This document shows positions 1-11,106 of a stretch of 64,000 nt of DNA, piece by piece; positions within the stretch are counted from its first letter, which is position 1, and every line of letters starts with the position of its first letter. Location of the stretch: positions 744,001 to 808,000 of the forward strand of contig JARUPZ010000014.1 in the NCBI GenBank assembly GCA_031213475.1. The letters run 5' to 3'. The DNA comes from Nereocystis luetkeana (taxonomy: Eukaryota > Sar > Phaeophyceae > Laminariales > Laminariaceae). The translations under genes were made by a program, and so were the position numbers. The notes below the pieces were generated by a model. It was given only the letters and a program-made list of their open reading frames with translations, was not told the origin of the DNA and made no database searches.

Positions 1-251
1 AGGTTTGTTCGAAGAGCTTGTCAGCGTTCCCCCTTACAGGTGGGCAATCGCGCTCCCGCTGTCACGCCATCTCGGGGTACCGTGCATACGGCTGGCATGG
101 CAACGGCAGAAAAGCGTGCTGCCGTCGCCTACGACCGCGTCGTTACGGCAACCCCCCCTGCATAGGGCACTACTGTATTTACACGAAACCGTTTTCTTCG
201 CCCCATTCATCCTGCGGTATGATTCGAATATATTATTCGCGTTCCTTGCAG

Positions 252-356
252 GTAGCTAACCTGGAGGACACGTGCAACAGACAGGCTACGTACATCAACC
301 AGCTGGAAGACTACGCCAACAGCGTTGAGGCCGCCAACGCGCAACTCACGCAGCAG
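252..356 (+). CDS. Internal exon, leucine-zipper-like coiled coil
   Basis: This exon is preceded by a TTCCTTGCAG acceptor and followed by a CAG|GTAT donor, and it contains 35 whole codons (phase 0 at both ends). The peptide begins VANLEDTCNRQ and ends NAQLTQQ. It is rich in Leu, Glu, Gln and Asn with heptad spacing, like the zipper half of a bZIP factor or another coiled-coil dimerisation segment. A basic DNA-binding region would have to lie upstream of the window, so a bZIP identity is only an inference. The exon belongs to the same strand and probably the same gene as the exons near 850 and 2994. Confidence 0.6.
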
Positions 357-462
357 GTATCGTGTTCTTTCTCACACAGGCTTCGATGTCATGTGCCAGG
401 TATTTCACTACCCTGACCCTTTCCTGCATCAACAGCGTGGTAGCCGCCAAAGCGCAACACAT

Positions 463-575
463 ATTACGATAGACCTTATTAAATAGGACCTACGGTAAAC
501 ACAAAAACCGACATATTTCGCTTTTTTTACCTAACAAGATTTGGTCCTATTTACTATGGTCCCCCGTAATAGTAC
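463..575. mobile_element. MITE family A, copy 1 (left end decayed)
   Basis: This non-coding element of about 113 bp ends in inverted repeats. The right end reads CCCCCGTAATAGTAC preceded by an ACTATGGT-type segment. The left end keeps only the AATAGGACC part. The core resembles the copies at 28451, 28587, 42665 and 61105. It lies in the intron after the coiled-coil exon. Confidence 0.7.
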
Positions 576-849
576 CTATGGGCGCATGCTACGATAGGGG
601 TTGGTATAATGTTGTGTGACGCTCCTATCTAGAGCTATATACCCCACCCAACATCTAACCTTGGGAAGAAGAAAGAAAGTTCAACCCGAGGAGTAACGTC
701 ATGGCCTAGGTGTAAACAAAAAAAGTTGTGCAAGCACACAAAAGATATCCCAGTGACGTTGGGTAGTTCCTAACTTGAGGAGCCCATTTAATCAGAAACT
801 CTAGTGTCCAAACGTGCCGCCCCCATCGCAACAATAGGTCTCCGTTAAG

Positions 850-1177
850 GTGCGTTGGGGATGTGTCGTCCGAAAATCGCCTGTTGCGGGAGAAAGAAAC
901 CCAAGCAAGTAACATGGTTCTGTTCATGTATGGGGCAGGCGCCGAATCAGACGCAAGGAAACGGTCAAGTAAGCTGGACACCAATGCACCGAGGGACACA
1001 GCACCTTCCACAGGGCATCGCGGACTCACCAGACGAGACCTATCACCCTCAAGCACTCACCCCACGTCGCTGCAGGATTCCTACAGGACGGCACATGTGG
1101 GATCCTATGGCAGGCAGGCTGACGCGTCCGAGCACAGCTTCAAGAGTACCCGAAGCGGTGAAATTGATCAATCAATA
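850..1177 (+). CDS. Probable exon continuing the coiled-coil protein
   Basis: A 300-nt open frame encodes SSENRLLREKETQ, which continues a zipper-like pattern, followed by a Ser/Thr/Arg-rich segment ending in GEIDQSI and a TAG at about 1175-1177. Acceptor-like AGs lie at about 840 and 850. The phase from either does not join cleanly to the phase-0 donor at 356, so the 5' border is uncertain or the exon is alternative. An overlapping frame (855-1235) is also open. No function is claimed. Confidence 0.35.
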
Positions 1178-2993
1178 TAGTATGTTATACCAACAACATG
1201 AACCAGAAGGCTCTTCCCCCGTTCTTGGAGACTGACGGAGCGTTGCACAGAGGTTAGAGCCACACAACGCAGCCTACCAGAAAGCTCCACGTACACGCCA
1301 GGGGGCCTCTGCAGCAATCAAGGACTCTCCCGCCAGAACGTCTTGTTTGCCACACGTCGGTTCGTGTGTTGGACGGAGACCTCCTCATGTTCGAGTTATG
1401 ATTCACACGAATGATAAGAGAAGGAACAACACAGTCTCGTCGTACACGAAACCTGCTAAACATTGGGTTCAAAGGTTTGGGGGGCATCGCATCAAACAAG
1501 GCAAGGCAGCCGAACAATGGCACTTTCTATTTCCAATTTAGTTTTTAGGGATGGTGTGCCATAATTTTGAGGTCATAGCACTTCCGTCTTCTACTCTTAT
1601 TCGTAGGTTCTTTCCCAGATGCCGGCCGGGATTATATACGGAGGGTACAGCTGCGAAAGCTTGCAAGGGGGGGAACACTACTGTAGGATGCGGGCACAAA
1701 ATGGTCCACATCTCTGCTGCCAGTACAGAAATGCGATCGTGGATAACTTCGATGTACAGTACTGCCGAGAAAAACGCGCTTGAAGTTGTCGACGATGGCA
1801 TTGATGTCTTGGAAGCAAAGGTTGTGGACCCATTCATTGGCACACCTAGCAGTGGCGCTGATCCCCTTGCAAGTCTTAGTAGATATACCCGCCGAAACAT
1901 AACGCTGGTCGACTTCTGAAAAACGAACCTGGACGTAACCTTGTTGAAGTGTTCAGATCTCCGTGTGAAGTTGCGTACACATTTTCGGGAGGGAAATGAC
2001 GTAATTCTAATAAAATACGAGGTATGGAAGTATGCTCGTATATACCTGGTACGGCATGCCGCTGTGTCACGGAGCTTTTCGCAGCTCGTGAAGCCGACCT
2101 GTTTCCTGCTCCCTCAAGCCATACGAGTCAGCAGTATATACAGGGGGTTTCACGTAACCAGGCGGGCGTATGAGCCTACGTATTTAGTGGACGTTCAAAT
2201 CAAGAGGGGGCTACCAAAGCCTTGGTCGTATTGGCGTAATAACGTTGGATAACACATCGTCTCCCCGAAACAAACAACAAATTATTCACCACCCTGGGTA
2301 TGACACAGCGTGAACTAAACACAAGACATTTCGGTAAAATCTTGTTTTTCCATCCCATCTATGATCAATGCTCTACTTATCCAGTTCCCTCCTTGTCGTA
2401 ACTCAGACACGAGATCACATAGCGGGCACTTCCCCGCCCTCCCCACTACGGTGCACGCCTTCATGTTGTCGCGGGAAGAGTTCGGCAGATTATTACCTCG
2501 TCGACTCGAGTCGAACTGCCCGTACCCGTACCTGTAGGCGCTTTGTGAAGTAAATGCTGCACAACAAGACTAAAATCCTCCTGGCGGCTCTCGAACTCAC
2601 GAAAGTGCCCTTCAGTATAGCAGGTACGAAGTATAACTAACCACTAGGCTCCCGCGGAGACAATGTAAATAGAAACAAACACGGCGTGTAAATATAAGAG
2701 GGTGGAAGGTCAATGAGTCCGTCGGGCGTTGTGGTTACTATGGACTCCCGCAAGAGATCAACGGGGGCAGCCTATAGTGGCAACTGGGACGCCGAGCTCC
2801 ATTAATCTTCTACTGTAGACCATACAGTATTTATAAATTTCCGATTCGATGTAGTGCTCGTATGGGTGACGTTTTCAGATACCGGGCGTCTGGTGTGCTA
2901 TAAACTAACACTGCCCTTATTACGATATGGGAAGGTGCTACCAGGTATGTCGAAACCCATTCCCCCCGGCTCGTGCCAAAACTTCATCCACAG

Positions 2994-3203
2994 GTGCAGC
3001 AAGGAGGGAGTGGGGGGGGTCAGGGCGACGGCCACTTCGAGGACGGCACAACGCCGCCCCGGGAGGAAACCGGAGGTAGTGGGTCGGATGGCATGCAGAC
3101 CACGGAAACCGAGGACGAGAGGATCATGATGGACCAAGCCAAAGCACAGGAAGTAGCACCACGGGATGGGATAGATAGAAGGGGCGAGCTCGAGGTGCCT
3201 TGA
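2994..3203 (+). CDS. Probable last exon, acidic low-complexity tail
   Basis: A CATCCACAG acceptor is followed in phase 0 by VQQGGSGGGQGDG, then a Gly/Glu/Asp/Thr-rich stretch, and ends in LEVP and TGA at 3201-3203. The phase matches the donor at 356. The composition is that of a disordered acidic tail. The exon could join directly to the coiled-coil exon, or through an intervening exon near 850. Confidence 0.5.
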   Translation: MQQGGSGGGQGDGHFEDGTTPPREETGGSGSDGMQTTETEDERIMMDQAKAQEVAPRDGIDRRGELEVP

Positions 3204-6200
3204 TACTTCTTTTTCTTATCTTCAAAGTCTTGCATAAGATCGGACGTGGTAAACAGGTCGTTATTTTGTCAAAACAGTAGCCATGCCAGGGTGGGATAGG
3301 GTGGAGGGCACGTTTGGGCTCAATACTTTGTGGATGGCGGGGTTACTGCACTGATGAACTGCCCGGTGGTTGTCGCAGTTCCATTTGTAGTTTCCACTTT
3401 CATGTGTGGCGTACATGTATGACGCGTGCTATGAGAGGGATAGCACATTTTGACCAAGAAATTTCCGACTTACGGGGTTTCTTGAGGGTACTGACAGCAC
3501 TGAGAAATTGTCCAATAGGGCATGCCTTTTCGCTGCAATATCGTTGGTATTTTGCCCTATAGTCGTGATAGTTCCTAGTACACCCAGGCCATGGGATTCA
3601 TTGTTCTTTGCCATGGCATTCTTTGTTTATCGAGCTACACGTTCATTGTTCGCTAAGGTCGGGTTTTGGGTACTACAATACGGGTGCAGAGCTCCTCGAG
3701 GGAGGAACCTTCTAGCATATTATCTGCACCCCTATCGTGTCATTCATCAATGGTTGATATCATATGCCTAGCCGATGGGATTGCTCCCCGGGCTAACTAG
3801 ACTGATTGCGTTGTTCGCGAGGCTGCGCGCGTGTATATGTTCGCGAGATTGGTTGATTATGTGAGATATAGAGCTCCTCATGTTAGGTGCCTGAGACGCG
3901 TTGGGTGCCCCTTCTACAGTAGTGGCATGACTCAGACATGCCCAACAAAATCATTCGGGACGCAAGAATTAAAAACCGACGCGTGCTACTTTAGGGGGGT
4001 GTTATATAGTGCACTTTTTGCCCGAAATATTTCGGACTTGATGGGGTTCCTCATGCTGAAGAACTACCCGGTATTTCCTTTTTATTGCACAAATGTTTTC
4101 GTTGAAAAACTGCAGCAGGACATCGAATTGTCCATCAGACTTCTGCCTGCAGCTTTCTCGAAGTCACGTTTGGGTGACTTACTATTAGTACTATTAGTAC
4201 TAGTAGTAGTATCGAGCACCTCAAGCAAGGCTCAGAAAAAATAGGTGTTAGCACTCGTCTATTATGTACTTACATTGTCATCATTTGAACTGTGGCGAAG
4301 GAAGCGGGGAGGCTAGAGGACATTGTTTTTGGTATGCTGCGATGCGCTTACTAATCGGTTGAAATCACGGGCCTACACCGGCATCTACAGAGTTTTTTTT
4401 CGGGCGTTGTCTTGTGTTGGTTTACCGGGTTCGCAACTGTCTTGTATATGCTAGCATACTGTAGGATATAAATTTATGGGGAGGCACAGGAAAGAGCAGA
4501 AGAAAGTGTGTTTTGGTTGCCTCGAGAATGGTTATACGTAGATAACAGCGATATACATCGGGCATAACGCGAGGTTGGTTCCATTCGCGGTGTCGTCTCT
4601 CCGTCGATGTCTCGCCACCAACCCACTTGACGAGTGCACACAACTGGATAAATGGAGTGGAGTTGAGAAAATGAGGTTACCCCTGTCCACCCAAACTAGA
4701 TATTTGTCCATCTTCGCGTTATGATCACGAGGAACGCCACAGTTATTGATCGGATTTCACGGACTGATTCGGTTGGTATCTCAAGGTTTTGATCACGTCC
4801 ATCAGATAGATGGGTCCTGGGTCAAGCAGTCCCTGTTAATAGCCTCTATGATTCACTGATACGTGATCGATCTTGGCGTGCAACGTACGATCAGTAAATG
4901 TTTCCATGGACAACAGGACCGTCGCAACCGAAACTATTCCGGGGCGTGTAACATAGCAGGTACCACATTGTACGGAGGAGCTGTGCCACGGTGCACCAAG
5001 TATAGGGGTACTGTAACACTTTTCAGCCCGAGCATATATTTCTCGCTGTTGAAGCCCCTCAGCTGGAGGAGTATATGTTCGAGTGCAAGGAAAAAACTAC
5101 TGTAGCACTTCTTATTCCTCAGGTACCTAGTGGACCCCATGGGATTGTGTAGCGTGGACACCATAAATACGTGTGCATGTACTTGTCACTCACGTTCGGG
5201 GTGGGTTTGTTTGCCTGGTAGAATATGGCGTACGGAAGATGTATCCTCCTACATACCATCAGACCTTCCTTGGGTGTACAATTCGGTACCGATGCCACAA
5301 GCCTGTCAAGTTTCAGGACTGCTAAAACAAAAGGGTCCAGGCCGTCAGGGGGGTGCAAGGTTGTACCGATACCAAAGCTGTCCAGTTTTAGGACCACCTC
5401 GTACGATTGTACAAAGTGTAGCTAGCATTTCTAACCGATGGTGGTGTGGTGCTTCCTCTCCAGCAATACGTCCGATGGCCATCCCTTCGCATCAAGCTGT
5501 CTGTACAACAAACTCTCGAACTATACACACTTCAAGATACCTACTGTATACAGTAGTGCAATTCGAAAGGCCCATATTTCAAGACGCCTAGGGTATTAAG
5601 TAGCCAGAAACGGGAGTGCTGGCTCGGGCTGGAGTGATTAATGCATTGCTTTGAAAAAGGGTGCGTTCGACGCTGACTTCAATTAGACGGCTCCGGAACT
5701 TCACATTAACTACTACTGAGCTAACCCAAAACGATGTTGACTTCATGGGACAATCGCCAAGGAAAAACGTTTTTTTTTTACGTAATAATTAGTGTATTTG
5801 CATCTGCGCCTTGCCCTGTCCAGAGGGAGGGTGTCACGAAAACGACAGCAGCAGACTACTTGGCCTCTAGATCATCATGCTCGAAAAACTACACTCGTGG
5901 TACCGTGTGATCACTCACGACGACTTTGTCCTTGTGGGGGGCTTTATGGTAGAGAACTCGCCGGCTATAGGTCAGTCCATGGAGTCCTGTTAGGGTAGGG
6001 GGGGTACAGTGCCCCTAAGGTGAAGGGGGCTCCTCAGTTGAGTAACTGCCTATCTCCTTCAATGGCGAGCGATCCAAACACTGTGACATGTCTCTGACAA
6101 CCATACGAGTCCCGAAAACAGTTTTCTCGCCAAAGCGAGCCGCCACCAAAACACCTCAGTATATCATCACATAAAACCCGTCGCCCTGCTTGGTTTATTC

Positions 6201-8289
6201 GTAGTTGTAATTTCATGTGTGACAAGCCCCGTCCATGATATCGTTCGTCGGGTCGGGCGCAAATTTGGACGGCCGTAGGGCGCGGTGACGAGATTCCTGT
6301 GCCACGAACCTGAGAATGAATTTCTGTACAGCACGCAACACTGTAGGTACCTGTGGCATCATTCCGTGGCTGGGGTTGTTTTGCCGTCGCCGGTCTTCGC
6401 AGGCAGACTCATTTGAGATGACTAGTTGTTGTGCCCATCTATCTTGAGAACTCGAGATTGATGTTCAATATTACTACTCACACAGAACTGCGGTGCATGC
6501 CGTCCTATTGCAATACTGACTGGCAGCCTCTGCCGGCTATGCACGTGTTGGTTTCGTGCAGCGTCAAGTTTCAAACAAACGGTGACTCTCGAACTGGATG
6601 TATCGACATTTATTCACGCTTAGATGGTTTGATGGCAACTGTTCGTGATTGTTGATCGTGGCAACAACGTGTACGCTCATTGCAGTGTACTCGTGCTCGA
6701 ATATCCGTTTTGTGGTCATCAGGGGGCCTCCTGGGTATATACCCGGACATCACAGGTAGGTATATACCTGGTACGGATTATGAAAAGGGTATAACGGGTG
6801 TGGTCTATTGGGACAGATGATAGACATCCCGGGATTTCATGTACGTATATATATGTGGAATATCTAGGGTGTGAAACGGAACTGGTTCGTCTGCTGGGAT
6901 CATCGCACACAACAGTCAGTCTGGCGTCTCGGTAATAATACGCACCTCTTTGACTAGTAGTGTCGGCTACGATGGCTTGCTTTCTCGAGCGGCACAGCTA
7001 TGTGCTGGCCTCGAAGTGGGCTACAGTAGGTCATCCGGAGTTTACCATAATGCTACAGCAGTTTCCACGAGGTGGGCCACAAGTCGCACGGGAAATTTCG
7101 ATTTTGAGTTACGGTTCGGGGGTAGAAATATTTGTTGAAGGTCTGGTACTCGGTATCTTGGGTATTGGATCGGATATATTATTCGGGTCTTTGGGTATAT
7201 CTTCGAGTCTTCTTCGGGTGGAGCACTGTTATCGTCGGGTCTATCATCAATGGGTTCGATATCTTCTGCTTCGGGTCAGGTGGTGTTGAATGCATTGTAT
7301 TCGGGGTTGAGCTTACGCGCTCCACGTTTGAGCTTACGCGCTCCACGTTTGAGCTTCGCAGCTGCTTCAAATTTTACCTGCAAAACAAATTGGGCTTGAA
7401 GATTACGCTTCAGGACACGCTAAAAAAGATCGACACGATCTTTTTGGGTCGAGCCATTTCCATCGTATCCGGGCTATTTGGCTGCATTGGCGATATCAGG
7501 TATCGGACATCCGTCGTCGGGACCAGAGGTGCGAGGGAGGAACGATTGACGCTTCGAGTGGAGCAGCAGCTTGCACCGTGTCTATTATTGCTGCTCAGAC
7601 GGGTGAGAGTTTATTTAGAGCGCTACTTCGGAGGTAGGGTGATGGTGTCGAAGGCGTCGGGCAGTGCCACAGTACACTGGTACGAAAACAAATTGAGCAT
7701 CAAACCAACATGAACATATGCGCCTAAGCAACCTGACAGTTGGTAGTCTGTTCAGGTATTTCTTGCTCGAGGGATAGTCTGCCTTACATGCATACTGGGA
7801 GTGTACAGTATCTACTTTACTTCGAAGTGTGCAGCTAGCTAGTAGTCCTGGAAGAGAACCCCCACTATGTCGGAAGCCAAACGCATCTTGTGCGATATGA
7901 GGAACTCTTGGGCATTTCATCGTGTGTGCGAGCTCATGCAATTTCTGGGTCTGGTCGTCTGGATGGGGAACCACTACATTTTGATGAGTCTCTGCCATAT
8001 ATATGCAGCCAAAGGCGTACGGAAAACCTATGGCGGTAAGAAACTGGAAAGCTGTTCCAAGTCGGGTTTCGTATTTGAAAATGGATGCGCTCCACAATAC
8101 GCCAAATTCAGTATGCCGGCTCCCGGACGCCTGATGCTCCTGCAAATATGAATATGGCTCAACCATAGCAGTATCCATTTTCTGCGCAAGCGTCCTATAC
8201 TACATACGGTATCTGCAGTGGACACAGCCACCATTTATTTATCGCCGTCCCAACACGCCTACAAGAATGGACTTGACAGGATGAAGCTT
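3204..8289. other. Intergenic region, no gene recognised
   Basis: This stretch has AT-moderate sequence with many short open frames on both strands, none with paired splice signals or protein-like composition. It contains TACCTGGTA palindromes and, at about 7311-7355, a short tandem repeat of a 20-bp GAGCTTACGCGCTCCAC-containing unit. The 193-residue frame at 7132-7713 looks incidental. Confidence 0.5.
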
Positions 8290-9640
8290 CAGGGTTGACC
8301 ACGTAAATCCTCAATGGCGGCCTCGAATAGCTGAAACTGCGTGTTGGTCGTCGAAATGTCTATATAGCAGCCTTGGCTGGCTGAAGCCGCAGTATTGGAA
8401 ATGAAAATATGTATGTAGCGGCCTTGTGGGCTCAACCTGCCGCGTCGATCACGGAATTATCTCTACAACGGCCGTGGCCGGCTGAAGCTGCAACAGCGAT
8501 GATGGAAACCTCTCCGAAACGGTCTTGGCGGGCATCGTGGATCATGGAAAAGCCTGTATCTCTTTGGCGACCTTGACCGGCTGAAGCTGTTGCGTCCGAA
8601 CATTATATATATTTAACGGCCTCGCCCGGCTATGGTGAACCCACAGAGTGTATAGCGCGCAAGTAGTTACAGATGACCTTGGCCTGCTTGAAGTGGAGCG
8701 TTGGTCACCGAAATATGTTTACATAGCCGCCTTGACCGACTGCGGCTGCAGCTGCAATCATGGGAATGTCTCTGTAAACGCCCTTGACCTACCGCAGCTG
8801 CTGCGTTGATCATTGCACTATTAAAGTATATATAAAACAAGTCGTTGACCTGCTGAAGCTACTGCGTTGATCGTGGTAAGATCTCTATAACGACATTCAC
8901 CTCCTGAAGCTATGGTGTTGGTCCTCAGAATCTCTCTATACCGGCCTCGATCGACAGAAGCTGCAACGTTGACCATCGAAACGCGTCCGTAACCGCCCTG
9001 GCCGGCTGAAGCTGAAGTGTTGACCAAGATAGCTTCTCCGTGCCGACCTTACAGAACCTGCAGCACTACTCATGGAAATCTCTTTATGACGGTATTGAAC
9101 GGCCAATTATAATGGTATTGAACGGCTAAAGCTGCAGCTCCGATGGAAGGTAGCTCTCCCTATAACAGCGTCTTGGCCGGTTGAAGCTTCAACATTGGTC
9201 ATGGAAGAATATATTTAGCGGCCTTGACCAGCTGCGGTTGCAGCGTTGATCATGGAGGCCTCTATAACGGCCTTGACCGGTTGAAGCCGCAGGCTGATCA
9301 TGGAAAATGTACCTAAACGGCTTCGATCTGCTTGAATCTGAAGAGCTGACCATGGAGTCTCTCTATAGCCGCTTTGCCCCGCAGCAGCTGCGGCCCTGAT
9401 TATGGAAACCTCTTTGCAGTGTTGATGATGGGAAATCTCAATATGAATAACACGGTTTTGACCAGCTGAGTAACCTGCAGTGTTGAGCATGGAAATAAAC
9501 CACGGAAACCCCTCTATGACGGTGGGCAGCAGCTGAAGCTGCAGCGCTAGTCGTGTCAATCTCTCTATATCTGCCTTAACCGGCCGCGGACGCCGCGTTG
9601 ATCATGATCATGGCTGACCATGCCTGCAGTGACCAAGTCC
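8290..9640. repeat. Diverged ~50-bp satellite array
   Basis: About 26 degenerate monomers of 45-55 bp follow the pattern GCCTTGACCGGCTGAAGCTG, then GCAGCGTTGATCATGGAAA, then TCTCTATAACG. Copies differ by substitutions and small indels, so no frame is maintained. The array lies between the 3' ends of the plus-strand gene ending at 3203 and the minus-strand gene ending at 11053. Confidence 0.85.
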
Positions 9641-10764
9641 CGCCGGGAGTCTGAGCGGTCGCACAGCGTGCTTCACCGCTGCGTTGGAGACCGTCGGCCA
9701 GCGATTTTTTGTCTGTCAATGACGTGTCGCGACCAGGGAAAAGACGTAGTAAGTCAGTCGGTTAATCGTACCTGTTAAGAGAGTGTGTGTGGTATCCTTC
9801 AATAAAGGTGATACCCTTCCACATGCTGTGATAGGGGGATAAATCATTCCTTTTAGGCCCCAACTCTTTCTGACTGCCACAGTAGTGCTGTACTGTGCTG
9901 TGCGGTAGCCTACTCCTCAACTGAGGAAGTGCCCCATAGACACTTATTAATAGATAATGGACTACAGAGGATAGCCAATGAAGTATTTGACATAGAAGAT
10001 GCTGGTACTTGCTATAGATAGGGGTAGCACCTAAATATTGTGAGGCTCCTCACCCAAAAACAATTTTGGGAAAAAAAAAAGAAGAATATTCCTTAATCCT
10101 ATTATTGATAGTAGGTGTATCGCAAAAAAAACAAAATAACGTAAAACACAACACAAATGATATCCTAACGATATTGATTGGGTAGATCCGCCGGTCAGTG
10201 CTGCCCGTATGGTACCACGCATCAGATCACATCACATGAGATCAGATCAGATCATATCTAGATCAGATCACATCAGATCACTTTCGAATCGCTTTCGTGC
10301 TCGACGATTGTCGTTGTATCAAGTTGCAACCCTACCAAGGGCTGCTCTCGACTAACCTGTTCTTCGGCGACGTACACTATTAATATTGTAAAAAAAAACC
10401 CTCATGTATTTCTCTATGGAGCAAATGAGAGTAATTGACGTGAAAACCCATCACACTGCTCATTATCGGAGGGCAAATGCATCACCTGGTACAGTAGAAA
10501 TTATTGGGGATCATACTGTACTAATCAGACCAAATATTAATGCTTGAAAAAATAAATACGGGGATACATGGATGGTGGGCTCATCATGGGTTCTGATTAC
10601 ATAACAGTAGTGACATCGGTATCACAAGTGGATCGGCTCAAGCAATAGAAATAACCATTTGGAGCGCTTCTCTTACCGAGCTGAGTGTTCATGGATGTAT
10701 GTATGGTTGACTGCCGGCATGGCGAAGCAATGCGGGCACTTTCCAGCTTCGCTCGCTGGCCTAC
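9641..10764. other. Intergenic region, no gene recognised
   Basis: No supported exon is seen. The stretch contains A-rich tracts near 10060-10130 and a GATCA/GATCT-rich simple repeat at about 10216-10285. Confidence 0.4.
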
Positions 10765-10985
10765 AAGGATGCCTCGATCGGATGAAAGCGAGGCAAAAAT
10801 AGGTCTCGAAAAATGCGTCGATCGGGGGATAACCAAGCAGAAACAAGCCTTCCGAAATACCTCGATCGGGTGGAAATGAGTTAAACCTGAGTCTCCATAA
10901 TAACACGTCGATCCGGTGGAATCAAGGCCAAAAATGCGTTTCCAAAATATCTCGATCGGGAGGAGACGAGCCAAAAAAATAATAT
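10765..10985. repeat. Tandem ~45-bp repeat with CTCGATCGG core
   Basis: Five units spaced 44-48 bp carry the core CTCGATCGGGTGGAA followed by a GAGCCAAAAAT-like segment (about 10770, 10818, 10862, 10907 and 10952). The array produces repetitive minus-strand open frames that are not genes. It lies just beyond the proposed stop codon of the large minus-strand gene. Confidence 0.75.
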
Positions 10986-11052
10986 CCCAAAGATTTTGGG
11001 GGTGCTAGTGTATGCGAGGTGATCGTCTTTGCATGTTCTCTCAGTTTCGCGT

Positions 11053-11106
11053 TCACGCAAGGCGCCTAGGTAGCACGATATCCGGTACGACGCTTGGAAG
11101 ACCGCC
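11053..11106 (-). CDS. IQ-protein gene, proposed last exon
   Basis: A GGTCGCTTCTGCTAG acceptor leads in phase 0 to [17 protein letters not shown] and TGA. The preceding donor at 11708 is also phase 0. The exon is short and has no family signature, so it is the weakest exon of the model. Confidence 0.3.
   Translation of the reverse strand, partial: GGLPSVVPDIVLPRRLA

Noticed and set aside
7132-8178. Open frames of 187-193 residues on both strands
   Set aside because: No splice signals, biased composition or recognisable motif; length is compatible with chance in this composition.
8821-9559. Minus-strand repetitive frames (TIASGGECRYRD and similar)
   Set aside because: They read through the ~50-bp satellite; repeated motifs reflect the monomer.
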